DNA of 64,000 nt from Paramecium tetraurelia (taxonomy: Eukaryota; Ciliophora; Oligohymenophorea; Peniculida; Parameciidae). The position numbers and the translations under genes are program-made. Shown in pieces: positions 50,913-62,599 of this stretch. The notes beneath the pieces are model-generated. The model was not told the DNA's origin and did not search any database. It was given only the letters and a program-made list of their open reading frames with translations. The stretch covers positions 2,590 through 66,589 of the forward strand of contig NW_001798976.1 of NCBI RefSeq assembly GCF_000165425.1, in the 5' to 3' direction. Numbering within the stretch: position 1 is the first letter of the stretch; every line of letters begins with the position of its first letter.

Positions 50913-51959
50913 ATGTCAAACAATTAAATCATATACTAATAGTAAGAAGAACAAAGATCTCTCTTTTCTCGATTGTGTGCTTGTTTGCAAATATTTAATG
51001 GCAAAAAGAAACGAGGAACGCAAAATCAATATCATGCAGAAATTGACACACCCAAATCATCCTTCATTGTATTAATAAACAATTAATTCTCAGTTTGGAT
51101 AAAAGAAAACTATTGTCTTGGATTTAGATGAAACATTAGTGCACAGTCAATTTCAGCCAATGGATAATTGCGATCTTTGCTTAGATGTACAATTCTCCTT
51201 TTACATAAGATTGTCGTTTAATCATAAAATTTCAAAGTTTATGTGCTTGTACGACCTGGGGCTAAACAATTCATTGATGAACTAAGCAATTTTTATGACA
51301 TTATCTTATGGACTGCAAGTCTCAAGGAATATGCTTAGCCCGTGATGGACTTTGTTGATCCAAACAAGAAGGCCATCGATAGATTATTTAGAGAAAGCTG
51401 CACCATTATCAAAGGGGGATTGACTAAGGACCTGAGTATATTGGGCAGAGATTTGAAAGATATTATCATTGTTGATGTAAGTATAACTTAATTTCATATA
51501 AGAATTCAATCCTATCATTCACACTGAATCCAGACAATGGTTTCAAAGTCAGGGACTTCTTCTATGATAAATCAGATAGAGAACTTGAATAGATTCTCCC
51601 ATTTTTGGTCTGGATCTCATAAGTAATCTAAATTAAAATTAAATAAGCTTCCTGATGTGAGACCAGTGGCTACATAATATCAGTAATTTATAAATTCATC
51701 TCCTGAATAGTTAAATGAACGAAGGAATGGCAGCATTGTGCCACTTGATCAACAAAAGTTTTCAAGTCTCTCCAGATCTTTCACTATTCAAAGGGAAAAA
51801 ATCAAGAAAGCTTCCATAATTAGAACTTTAACACTATCTCAAAATGACGATGAGGAATTCGATGAAATTGTCATCAAAAAACAAATCAAATAAGGTGTCA
51901 TCTCAAAATAGGATCAAGCCAATGATAGTGAAAAGGAGACATTTGAAATTGGTAATTGA
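50913..51959 (+). CDS. SCP/FCP1-like (NIF domain, HAD-family) protein phosphatase
   Basis: ATG 50913 opens MSNNQIIYQQQEEQ. After a 25-nt intron near 51068, the catalytic motif KKTIVLDLDETLVHSQF (DxDxT, first Asp the nucleophile) appears. It continues KVYVLVRPGAKQFIDELS, YDIILWTASLKEYAQPVM, IIKGGLTKDLSILGRDL and IIIVDNS, the standard CTD-phosphatase order. Introns are needed near 51208 (the VYVLVRP boundary), 51479-51504 and about 51622. The C-terminal ~100 residues (LNERRNGSIVPLDQQ, NDDEEFDEIVIKKQI) are hydrophilic. The stop is TGA 51957-51959; about 310 residues. SCP-type enzymes dephosphorylate Ser in the RNA polymerase II CTD or other nuclear substrates. Confidence 0.85.
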
Positions 51960-52023
51960 TTATTATAAATGTCTTATATTATTATATAATTATATTAATA
52001 ATAATATAATACAATTTGCAAAT

Positions 52024-54954
52024 ATGCATTAAATAACAACTCTTGAAACTGACACTCCCAAAAAATTGGTACAAAATCTCTTATATTTTGTAAGAATAAA
52101 TTTTCTGTGAGATCATTGGCATTGCCCAGAATAACCTTGGTTGGTTTTGAAAAATCGCCTTATCATAGTGGAATTCACGAACACTCTAGTAATGTCCCTA
52201 AACGTTATAACAGATAGTATTATAAGATCCAGCAATCTGCCAAGGAACGAGATCTGATTAGCGATGTTAACTGAATTGGTTATTGTTTAGAAAGATGTAT
52301 ATGCCACGCTTTCAAATAATCATGAAGAACCTTACCTAGACCGTAAGCCTAAAGACCTTGTTGGAGACGACGCCTATAAATCTTACTATCACACTTTCAA
52401 AAATATCAAGCGAATTCTAGAATAGAATCAATTTGAGAATATCACAAGTAGTTCTTGCTAGAATGTATTTAGATTCCGTTTAAACCAATCTAATCCAAAG
52501 AGCAGAAAAGCTTAAAATATTACCTTGCAAAATGGGCCTCATCAAACTCAAAGGAGATAAGAATTCCATCGCAATTTAAAACCAGAAATTTGGTGACAAA
52601 TATGTAGAGGTGTTGTCAGAAGGACTGAAAACATTGCCAACTATCCAAGATTTCAATTTCAATCGCAATAGAATCAAAGAACATGGAGCTTCGTAGTTGT
52701 TTCCATTAATCAGCAAACAAGCTAGAATTATTGAGTTTCAAACTAATTCCATCGGATAGAAAGGTCTTGAACCAATTCTATAATGTTTGCCATTGTAGAC
52801 ATGCAAGTATATTTGAATTGCAATCTCAAGGATCTAGATTCTCAATTTAGAAGATAATTAATTAGGAGACACATTAATTTCAGACTTGTGTAAGGCCATG
52901 AGTAAGAATCCATCTGTAGAGATGCTCAATATATCAAAGAATAATATTACAAATGCTGCATATTTATCGATAAAGTCAATGATTGAATAAAATGACACTC
53001 TTCTTGAATTATATTTGAGATGGAATTCAATTAAAGGATCTGGAGGTCTTGAAATATTCAAGGTCCTTCAAACCAATAAAAATATTAAGGTTCTAGACTT
53101 CTCTTATAATTTACTTGGAGCTGGGAATGTCATTATTACAGCTCTCAAAGACTTTATAATTGAAAATAAAACAGTATAACATTTGGATTTGTCTGCAAAT
53201 GGATTCTCATACCAAGATTGCCTCTAAATTTCAGAAGCCTTAAAGTCAAATCACTCTATTTACGGATTCCACTTTAGAGGCAATTTTGGTTATGTGGATT
53301 CAAAAGGATTTCTAATTATAGACAACAATATGAAAAATTATAATTCTATCCATGTAGATCAAAGAATCAAAGGAGTATCTCCAAATCCAAAGCCATATGA
53401 ACACTCTTCTCATTTTGAGAAATTAAAAGATGTTTGCTGGATTTGTGATGAATGGTAAATGAGTACTTTTGAGTGGATTCCCAGTATTTTTAATTAATTA
53501 TTTTATAGATCAAAGTGGAGCATGTTCTGAAGAACCCATATTTATACATTTTGATTATGAAGGTTTTGAGCCTATATTTTTAGGGAAACCTGATTCAAAT
53601 GGTAATTTTAAGACTCATCGAATGATTCCAAATGGAGATATAGAGTATTTCTACACTGCTAATTCCATTTAAATAGCCAGTCAATCTGCCCCAACCAAAT
53701 AACATATTGAGAAGTTCAGAACCAAGGTTACAATAGCAGATCAAGTGATTAATGTGTTGATAGATGAAACTAACCTCGAAAAGTTCTCTAAATCCAAACC
53801 AGTCATCGAAGATTGGTATCCTACATATGATGTTTTACCAAGAACCTAGGATCCAATCTATATTCCAGCAAAAAGAAAGAAGCAAAAACGAATTTGGACT
53901 TATCCAATCTCAATTTGGGCTCCAAAGTATAAATTCGATACTGAAGAATTACTGAGGAAATGCTTTGAAAGAGATTGGGCTTGTTGTAAGATAGCGAAGT
54001 TTGTGAAGAAATAGGAGGAGTAGGATCAAGTAAAGGAAATGTTATGGCAAGCCTATAAACCAATGAGAGAGACTTATCGATTTTATGCAAGTGTAAATCC
54101 TACTGGAGATGTGTTTTCAATGTCAGTGAATCCAACTTCTGATTTTGTGAACTAATGTTAGTTGATAGATGGTAAACAATTGAAATTGGCTGATGTGGAT
54201 CTGAAATTTATAGCAACTTGCAGTGCTTCATCTATAGATTGGAAGGGGAACTACAGAAACCCTGAAAGGTCTTTGGTGAGATATCAGATGATGGAATTCT
54301 TAGTTAGATTGTCAGATGATAAATATGTGAGATTCAATCCTTAGGTCAATATTGTTTAGGCAACTAGAATGATTTTGGATTAGTGTATGCCTCATTTGTC
54401 TTAATTTGATTGTCATAAATGGAGAGCTGAACGTTACTTTGTTGAGTAATGTGATGATGTTTGTAAGAAATACAAATGGGTTATCGATTATGTTTACATG
54501 AGGAATTCATAAAAGAAGGTTAAGCCAGGTTAACCGCCTTTTATGTGTTTGGATGAATTGAAAGACATTTGTAATAAAGCCAATTTGTATGATGAGAATT
54601 TTGTTGAAAGAGATGTAAATTTAGCTTTTAATTTATCCATGTTGACATAAGTTGATGAATTGGAAAGTGATAGATTGTTCTAAATGCAATGGATCGAGTT
54701 TATGGAGGCTGTTGCTAGGATTTCTGAAAAATATTCACCAATTGCAATTGGGAAGAAAGAGGAAGTAAATTTAAGTTTATAAAGTTTAGAAAGAGTGGAA
54801 TTATGAATTAAGATTTTAATAGCCTTTATATTATAAACTCGAGGCCTTTATGGTTCATTTAATTAATACACTGGTTGATGATGAGACTAAAAAGAATTGG
54901 AAGTAGCCGACCATTTCTATGTTTGACGAAGTTGAAGAAGATGAATATTATTGA
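52024..54954 (+). CDS. Leucine-rich-repeat protein (ribonuclease-inhibitor type)
   Basis: ATG 52024 (MHQITTLETDTPKKL) and a 26-nt intron lead to SVRSLALPRITLVGF. LRRs of the RI/NLR type occupy residues ~140-420: LKTLPTIQDFNFNRNRI, LQTCKIQILNLEDNQLG (across a 24-nt intron), SVEMLNISKNNITN, TLLELYLRWNSIKG, NIKVLDFSYNLLGAG, TVQHLDLSANGFSY. A 22-nt intron near 53463 joins ICDEWQM to a beta-rich module (EPIFIHFDYEGFEP, HRMIPNGDIEYFYTAN). The C-terminal ~350 residues are mostly helical (LVRYQMMEFLVRLSDDKY, QWIEFMEAVARISEKY). A 28-nt intron precedes the end, DEVEEDEYY, TGA 54952-54954. About 930 residues. Similar large LRR proteins are frequent in ciliates and often ciliary, but no specific role can be read here. 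Confidence 0.75.
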
Positions 54955-55040
54955 AATATGTAATGTTACATTTACGTGCGTATTATTTATAATAATTACA
55001 TAATAAGTGCATCATAAAAGAGTTAATTATAAAAAATACA

Positions 55041-57071
55041 ATGTTAGAAGCTGAAAGAAAATAGGGTCAATTCCCATTGTTGGAGATGTCACATTTACTT
55101 TATGGAGGCAAAGACCAATTTGATAGATTTCTTGAGAGATAAAGTTTCTTTGATGATCATCCAATGTTCAAAGTTAATCATGATTTCTACAATAAGTCAA
55201 GACAGGATCAAGTTTATATTTTAATATATAACTAAGATTCTTCTGAATGCTGAAAGAACAGTTGAAGCAATGAAGAAATTATCATTGGCTGATCCCAATT
55301 ACTACACTCCAAATGTCTTATGTCCTTAGGGTATATTCATATCCACTGTCCATTATGCCATGGTTATACCTGCATTCTAGGTTTTGGCATCTGACGAATA
55401 GATTTCTAAATGGATGACCTCATTAAAGAATTTTAGTGCATTTGGATGTTATGCCTAAACTGAATTGGGCCATGGATCTGACGTATAGAACTTAAAGACT
55501 GTAGCTGTATTCGATAAACAAACATCGGAATTTGTGATCCATACTCCAAATATAGAAGCCACTAAATGTATTTCTAAGTTATTATGACTTAGTTTGGCCA
55601 GGAGAATTGGGATTGTACTGTGAGTTTGCCTTGGTATTTGCTCAATTGTAAGTCGACGGCAAAGGATATGGAGTACATCCCTTTTGGATCAGAATCAGAG
55701 ATAAGGAGACTCACAAACCATTGTCAGGTATTGAAATTGGTGATATTGGTCCAAAAATGGGTTATGCAGTTAAGGATAATGGATTCATGAGTTTCGATCA
55801 TTACAGAGCTCCTTTGGACAGTCTATTGAATAGGTACATAAAGGTGAGCAAAGACGGAAAAGTAGAGAGACAAGGAAATCCAAAAGTAGGATATGGAAGT
55901 ATGATGTACATGAGAAACATTCTTTGTGATTAATATACTAAGTTTGGTGGCAGAGCTTTGGCAATTGCTGTTCGTTATTCTTTATACAGAAAACAATTTA
56001 AAGATGATAATAAATAGGAAATTAGAATCTTAGATTATTAATGCTAATAATAAAAGTTATTCCCATTATTGGCTGAATTCTATGCTTGTGTTTTTGGAAG
56101 TGTTAAAATAAAGGAATTAGTAAATGAGAATTTCAATAGAATTTCTTAAAAAAATGATTTCAGTTTACTTGGATTGACTCATGCTGTGTTAAGTGGAGCC
56201 AAGGCCAATTATACATATTTCGTATCAAATTGTGCAGAATGGTGTAGATTGAGTTGTGGAGGACATGGATTTGCTCATTATTCAGGGTTGCCAATCATTT
56301 TCTTTGAAATGTCTCCAAATGTAATACATAATATTAATTTAATTTAGATTACTTTAGAAGGAGAAAACACTATCTTGAATTTATAATTAGCGAGATACTT
56401 ACTTAAACAATTGCAACATGTGGTCTAAAAACCAAGTGCAGTACCTGAATTTTTCAAGTTCTTGTCCTTAGAAACAGCCAAATTCGATGATGTCACAACA
56501 ATTGAAAGTTTAATTACTCTTTTAGGTTTGAATTGTGCCAATCTTACAAAATATGCAGCCTAAAAGTTGATGTCTCATCCTGACATGAAAGAGAGTTGGG
56601 ACACCAAATCTGGCATCGCCTTAGCCAAAGCTGCATCCACATTCATTCCTTACTTTAATATGCTTTGTTTCTTAGATACTATTAATAACAAAGCAAAAGA
56701 AACTAAGGAAATTCTAACTGTTTTAGCTAGAATATATGGTATCACCATGTTATTGAATAACATGCAAGGATTATTATTAAGTAATATAATTTATCATAGA
56801 AATAGAAAATTAACTTAGCAGTCAATAAATAAAAGCACTCTAAGATACCAGGGAATCACTATACCCAATCATCAGAGTAAATGCTTTATGTTTAGTGGAA
56901 GCACAAGGATTGTCTGATAACTCATTGTAAAGTTTGATTGCTCCAAGAGAGGGCGATGTTTATATGAACATGTACAACTTCGCTTCAAAAGAAAATTCAT
57001 TAAATAAATAACAAGTGCACAATGGCATCAATTACATTCAAAAAATGAGAGAAGTAAATGCTAAATTATGA
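55041..57071 (+). CDS. Peroxisomal acyl-CoA oxidase
   Basis: ATG 55041 (MLEAERKQGQFPLLEMSHLL) begins an acyl-CoA oxidase. Typical segments are GGKDQFDRFLERQSFF, GCYAQTELGHGSDVQNLKT (flavin/substrate region), GIEIGDIGPKMGYAVKDNGF, YGSMMYMRNILCDQYTKFGG, CRLSCGGHGFAHYSGLP (with the catalytic Glu expected in TLEGENTILNLQ). Introns of 25 nt (55212-55236), 25 nt (near 55570) and 27 nt (near 56321) keep the frame; another is needed near 56790-56880. It ends YIQKMREVNAKL, TGA 57069-57071. The last three residues AKL fit a PTS1 peroxisome-import signal. It catalyses the first, H2O2-producing step of beta-oxidation. About 640 residues. It converges with the PP2C gene, 12 bp apart. Confidence 0.9.
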
Positions 57072-57083
57072 TTTCTAACATTA

Positions 57084-58417
57084 TCACAATTCATATTAAA
57101 AGAATATAACAATTGCCGTAATGTCATCTATTCCTTCACTATGAGCTTTCCATCCAGCCACTGATTCTTGAACTATCTTCTAACATGCTCCCTAAGCATC
57201 ATTCTTCTGATAAAACGGATACACCATATCAGCTATCTAGATTATTTAGACTCATAATACACTCTAATTCTCCAAAAACTCCCATATTCCATCAGATCCT
57301 AAAACTATAAATATATCCTCCTTATTGTCAATCTCTACTGATTTGATATCTGGAGTTTAAGACACTCCTATAGCTGCAGCAACAGTGTCTCCTAAACTTC
57401 TGCTCATTGCCAATCCAGGGAATTAGGCTCCTCTTGCCCATACTCTCGATGGTCCTATAGGTGCTCCATTAGGTAAATGATATGTATCGACTACTCCTCC
57501 ATTCTACTCAATTCTGATTCTTTCATTCTCCTAATGTGGTTTATGATCTATTGACAATTCAACTACATTTAAATTGTTGGTATTGCTGTTCCTTTTAACC
57601 AAGATTGCTCTGCTATCTCCTACCCATCCACAATGAATAGTATTTTCTCTTATTAATATTACTGTCAAAGTAGTCCCTGAAAATTAACAACCAAATTCTG
57701 TCTAAAATTTCATCTTCTGATGCATCTCAAAGAATACCTTCTGAAAATCAAATACCTTATAAAATTTAGTTAAATTATCTACATACATAACATTATTATA
57801 CATTTTAACAACTCTTTAATAAACGAACTCACGTAATCTCCATCCATCCCATGTCCATCCATCACTGCAAAGCCATAATTATTATCATCCAATTATAAAC
57901 ATAACTCTCGATCTTAATTCGTTTTCTCTTAAATCCCATCAAACCCTGCTCTAGATTAACTACAATGTGTAATCTTTATTTTATTCTTTCCTTATTATTA
58001 GATGGTCTAATTCTCCTCTCTTTAACTCTTAATTGGGAGAGTCTGAGTTAATGAACTCTATTATCCTTGTAGCTGTTATTTAGTTTTAGAATCTAATATA
58101 AGTCTGTTTTTTAAAAGAGGTGGCTTTTTTGTTAAATCAGCCCCTGATGTTGATTTTTCCATTTACTTCTAATAGCCTTTTAAGTCTGGCAACTTGATGG
58201 TCAATCTTTGGGCAGGAACACTCTAGATCAAATTAGATTACGGTTTTAAGCTATTCTGATTTTAATCTTCAACTGTAGATTATTGTACTCTTGAATCACT
58301 TCTGTCTCTTTTCTGTGTAAAATGGTAATTAGGCTTAGTCACTGGCTATTCTTTCCTATTTTCTGAGGAAGATCGATTGATTATAGGTTTGAGTTGTTAT
58401 CCAAATTTTTAGAACAT
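57084..58417 (-). CDS. PP2C-family (PPM) protein phosphatase
   Basis: The minus-strand ATG at 58417 (MFQKFGQQLKPIINRSSS) begins a ~150-residue Q/S/K-rich leader. The catalytic domain follows with the PPM motifs in order: SRAGFDGIQEKTNQDREL, YGFAVMDGHGMDGDYVSSF, FGCQFSGTTLTVIL, HCGWVGDSRAIL, LAMSRSLGDTVAAAIGVSQ, FIVLGSDGIWEFLEN and GIDDITAIVIFF. Metal-binding aspartates are present. Introns lie near 57750-57830. The stop is TGA 57086-57084; about 420 residues. PP2C enzymes are Mg2+/Mn2+-dependent Ser/Thr phosphatases. Two ATGs are possible; the upstream one keeps the frame open and is used here, and a second at MEKSTSGADL would give a shorter protein. Confidence 0.9.
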
Positions 58418-58439
58418 GACAAATTAATTTATATAAAAT

Positions 58440-59252
58440 TCACTTTTAAAGTAAATGGAAACTATCTTCAATTTTGTATTTGGGCAACACATAATTAAAA
58501 GTATTTGCTTAAGGTATGAATCTACCTCCTATGGCATGTTATCCTTCAAATTCCTTTATGGCCTTCAAAGGCAATCCCAAGGAGATCACAAACTGTGGCA
58601 CATACGCATTATACAGATTTCCATTGTCAGTATGCCATCCAACTGGCAGATTGATAGCCAGCACTTTTTTGCTTACTTCTGAAAAGGCATGCATAAATTC
58701 TCTCACTGGCGTTTTGGGTTATTCAATTGAATTCAGTGTGATAGCATCCACAACTAGATCGTAATCGTTCAACCAATTTGCTAGAATATTCTTGGTCATT
58801 TAAACATTTAATTGTTCTTATAGATTTTGAAGAATGTCAAAATGCAGTGTAGCTGAATGCGATTTACATTGCATTGCCAATCTACTTCTCAGGGGATCAT
58901 TAGGGTATAACAATACAACATCGACTTCTACTTTTCTCTATGCCAAATATCGAGCAGCTGCCAATCCAAAATATCCGTTTTGATACGAGGATCCTGAGAA
59001 ATCCTATCCGATAATAAAAATAACTCTCTTAAGAGGCACATCTATCCTTGATAAATACAGGATGTATTCTGCAACACTCTAACCTCCTATTTCTGCCAAT
59101 TAAGCCTTAGTATATCCGTATTCCTTTCCCATCAATGATCCCATTAAATTTTGAAACTCGCTACCTTTTAAATATGATAATGTAGGGGCAGGTAATGATG
59201 CTTGGTCTTGAGCCAAGAGAGGGTTAAACAAAGTTAGAAAAAATATTAACAT
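58440..59252 (-). CDS. NAXE: YjeF N-terminal domain protein, NAD(P)HX epimerase-like
   Basis: An intron-free 270-residue minus-strand frame, ATG 59252 to TGA 58442-58440. It starts with a hydrophobic leader (MLIFFLTLFNPLLAQ) that looks like a signal peptide. The YjeF_N fold follows: TKAQLAEIGGQSVAEYIL, RVIFIIGQDFSGSSYQNGYF with LAAARYLAQRKVEVDVVLL, DYDLVVDAITLNSI and KKVLAINLPVGWHTDNG. The glycine-rich GNNGGDG loop of active epimerases reads GQDFSGSSYQNG here, and the Asp of LxVDAIFG is kept but what follows differs. It may be a divergent or inactive paralogue. In animals NAXE repairs damaged NAD(P)H and also exists as a secreted apoA-I-binding protein. It lies 23 bp from the PP2C start. Confidence 0.75.
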
Positions 59253-59814
59253 TTGTTAATATTTAATTAATAAAAATTGAATAAAAGGTATGAATTGAAA
59301 TATTTTAAATTCAGTGTTGGTGGATATAATAAGATTCATTTATAATAAAAGCGATCTTTGAATCTCTATGATTATATAGCCATATATGAGAAAATAGAAG
59401 TAAATAACAGACTTAAATTTGAATTGATCGATTAATTGAATGATATTATAACTTTTTATGTTGAGACATAAAATATATATAAAAATATTATTGATATCAT
59501 TAAAATAACCTTGTTATATTCAATTTATTTATCTTAATGGTATTAAAATATGATAATAATAAAAATAAATTGACTCATTACCTTATGAACTAATTACTTG
59601 GGAATCTTAAAAAAGTGAAATTATTCCATTAATCTAGTTTGTTCATTCTTTTTAAGATATAGATTCAATAATAAGGATTTTTAATGATTAATTATCTTTA
59701 TCATAATAGCACTTTGCTTACTTTAAGTTATCTTATTATCTAAAATTTGACATTATGAATTCTATACAATTATAAATAATCTAAAGTTAAAAAAGTGATT
59801 ATTATTAAATATTA
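59253..59814. other. Divergent intergenic region
   Basis: 562 bases between two divergent starts, strongly A+T rich. It probably holds the upstream regions of both genes. I see no tRNA, repeat array or supported reading frame; short TATATA tracts occur near 59470-59480. Confidence 0.5.
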
Positions 59815-61172
59815 ATGAATAATTACAAAGCAGTTCAAATTTAAATAATTGATTAATAATGTTAGCAATTACAAGACAGCATCTCTGATTTGGGATGCTA
59901 TTACTCGTTAATCAAAAAAGATGCTAAATTTATTGATGTTGCTTTATTTGCTGATTCGAATAATTGTGTAAAAATATCATTAAGTGATCCGGAATCATTA
60001 ATCAGCATGATCATTAAAAATTTAACAGATAAGTCTGTAAAGATATCTATTAATATCGTAGGTGTTAGGCAGATTGAAATTGTCAGTGAGAGAGATATTG
60101 GAATATAAATAAGAGTATACATAATGGTATGAATTTTAAAGTGAGTGTTCGACACAGATAAAGGTATAGTTCAAATTCATATTACTACAAAATGATGTAG
60201 CCTCCCCATCACCAATTAAGAGTTCTTTAAACAATTCTCAACAATATTCGCTTTCATCAAATAGTTATTAAGAATAGAGTGCGAATAGTTCAGAAAAGAA
60301 ATAAATGATTCATCCTCATTATCTAACTGTAGGATAGGAACATGATTATCCTGTGATATCTCAATTTCCTACTTCTCCAACCTTTAAGAGAATGATAGAT
60401 GCAGCCACTCAAGTAGAATGCGAAAATCAAGACCTCTTCACGTTGAAATTGGATAAGGAACAACTAATAGAATAATACTAATAGAGTTAGAATTAGCTAA
60501 TGAAATTACAATAAGAATACTTGCAATAAAACAGTCTATATAAGGAGTATGATTCATAGATTAAATTATAACTTGAAGAGATCTAAAAAATGAAGATTTA
60601 AATTCAAAATTATCAAAAAGAAATATTGCTATTTAGATAAAATGAATAACAATAGTAATAACAAAAATCATAACCCCTAGATGATGCATTAATTGAATAA
60701 ATCAAAAAGCTAAAAGTCACAATTAAATAATTGGAGGAATAAAATTAAAAACAGAAATTAGAACTAGCCAATCAATTGGAGATATCAACTAATCAATAAA
60801 ATTAATTGAATGCCATAACTGAAAAATTAGACAGGAATGATAGCATTCTTTAGTTAACAGAGGAGTAGAATGTATAATTATTTAATATGAATATAGAAAT
60901 ATATCTTAAGTCTGAATTAATAATTGGTTTAGCGAGAATAATAATAGAACATTATTATTCAAGAGCAACAGTTGAATGTCGATTAGTTAGAGAAACAATT
61001 GAAAGAATAAAATAATCAAATAGATAAATTGAATTACACTATCAAAAAGGAGAATTTATTTAATTCTGTACTCTAAAGAGTTTAAGAATAGCAATTGTAA
61101 TCTTACATGAAAATAATTGGTCCCCTAAATGAGTATTTAGATCAATCTAAGGACAGATTACTTTATAATTGA
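59815..61172 (+). CDS. Coiled-coil protein with globular N-terminus
   Basis: ATG 59815 (MNNYKAVQIQIIDQQCQQL) starts an alpha/beta head of about 100 residues (LGCYYSLIKKDAKFIDVALF; VCISLSDPESLI-like segment; INIVGVRQIEIVSERDIG). After a short intron near 60127-60163, a Ser/Gln linker (SPSPIKSSLNNSQQYS) leads to a long coiled coil (LKLDKEQLIEQYQQSQNQL, IKKLKVTIKQLEEQNQKQ). A 25-nt intron near 60873-60897 restores the frame into VQREQQQNIIIQEQQLN. The end is NEYLDQSKDRLLYN, TGA 61170-61172. About 430 residues. The head-plus-coiled-coil layout recalls centriole cartwheel proteins, but I find no specific SAS-6 signature. Function unknown. Confidence 0.6.
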
Positions 61173-61200
61173 TTATTTAATACATATAAATAGCATTTCA

Positions 61201-62512
61201 TCATACTAGAGATTGAATATATTCATCATTTTCATCTTCATCCCATAATTACTGTTGAATCTTCCAAATTTAGAGTATGTTTTTCTCTTATTCTACACTT
61301 GCCAATAGATGTTTATGATTGGCATTCCAAGATAAATCATTAACCTTAGATCTATGTCCTCCATGATAAAACTAATATGATTATACACATATCTACCAAC
61401 AATTCAGATGGACCATCTTTTTCATCTTCAGCCTTGATTTCGTTTCCAATTTTGTAATAATCCCACACAATGATTTTAGAATCAACAGATCCAGATGCAA
61501 GCAAATTTCTTTAATGAGGGGACCATTAAAGACTATAAATGGCATCTTCATGATTTGAAAATGTATGGATGTCCTCCTCTGGTTTATTCATATCGAACAT
61601 TTTAACTTGAGCATCGTTAGATCCTGTGGCGAATAAATTAGATTAGAAATTATTAAATTGAACACAATTTACTTCTTGTGAATGTGCTTCTTATTATATT
61701 GAAACTCCTGATGATGTTCGAATATCACAACTACATTATTGGAATACTAAAGTACATAGCAAATGTTTTATCGTCAGAACAAGAGATGAAAATGTTTGGA
61801 TCTTGAGGATGCCAACACACATCTTCAACTTCGCCTTTATGGAAATTGTATTGCTTTATCAATTGTCCTGTATTTGAATCCCAATAGTATATGTTATGAT
61901 CATAACTTGCAGATAATAAATGACCGCTATTATTGAGATTCCAAGACAACCCATAACCTTCTTTCGTCTGTCCTTTTAAGGCTTATATTTTTGATTATTT
62001 GCTTAAATCGTAAATACCTAAGTGCATCTATTAGATTGATACCAACTTCACCATCTCCTGCTTAAGCTGCTAAAATGTATTGATTATTTGGTTATTATCG
62101 AACTCTGTTGATTTCTACTTCCACTGGAATTTGCAATTCTTCTTATACCTTTCCAACTGCTTATGTTTTCCCTTTAAATAGTGTTTTATATGTACAAATG
62201 TTATTCAGCAAGGTGTTATCCAATTATTCATCTAATTTCTTAGGAATAGCAACTTTAAGCAATTTGATATAATCCTACTCTTAATTATTGGTCTGAGTGG
62301 CCACTATCAATCTATGTACTTCGTTGTCGTTTTGATCACTAAGATATTAATGCAAAAGACATTTCAAGTTCATCCAACCAACAAACTGTGAGGGATGGCC
62401 AATTGTTTTGATGATTGATGCAGATTTCATACATGAATGGGATGTTCTACTTCCAATTTCGGTACTACTCCTCGTAATTTCTCTCCTCTTGGATCTCATT
62501 TTCTGCACTCAT
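61201..62512 (-). CDS. RBBP4: RBBP4/MSI1-type WD40 histone-binding protein
   Basis: The minus-strand ATG at 62512 (MSAENEIQEERNYEEQYRNW) leads to the N-terminal helix typical of RbAp46/48 proteins, then NIPFMYEICINHQNNWPSL. WD repeats follow: EVHRLIVATQTNNQEQDY, VEINRVRQQPNNQYILA, GYGLSWNLNNSGHLLSASYD then HNIYYWDSNTGQL, VEDVCWHPQDPNIFISCSDD, and a C-terminal EKNILQIWKIQQQLWDED that matches the family end (EDNxMQIWxMAE). The stop is TGA 61203-61201; about 420 residues with short introns. These proteins hold histone H4 in CAF-1, HAT1, NuRD and PRC2 complexes. The splice joining the first ~50 residues to the propeller (near 62330) was not settled. It converges with the coiled-coil gene, 28 bp apart. 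Confidence 0.85.
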
Positions 62513-62599
62513 ATTTAGGCGCGATTTTATTAAATATAATATAGTATAAATTCCCACTCAAAAATAGTTTTAATGGTGTTAAAGTATTATTATTTAATT

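Noticed and set aside
59815-61172. SAS-6 centriole cartwheel protein
   Set aside because: A globular head plus coiled coil fits loosely, but none of the SAS-6 head motifs could be matched by eye.
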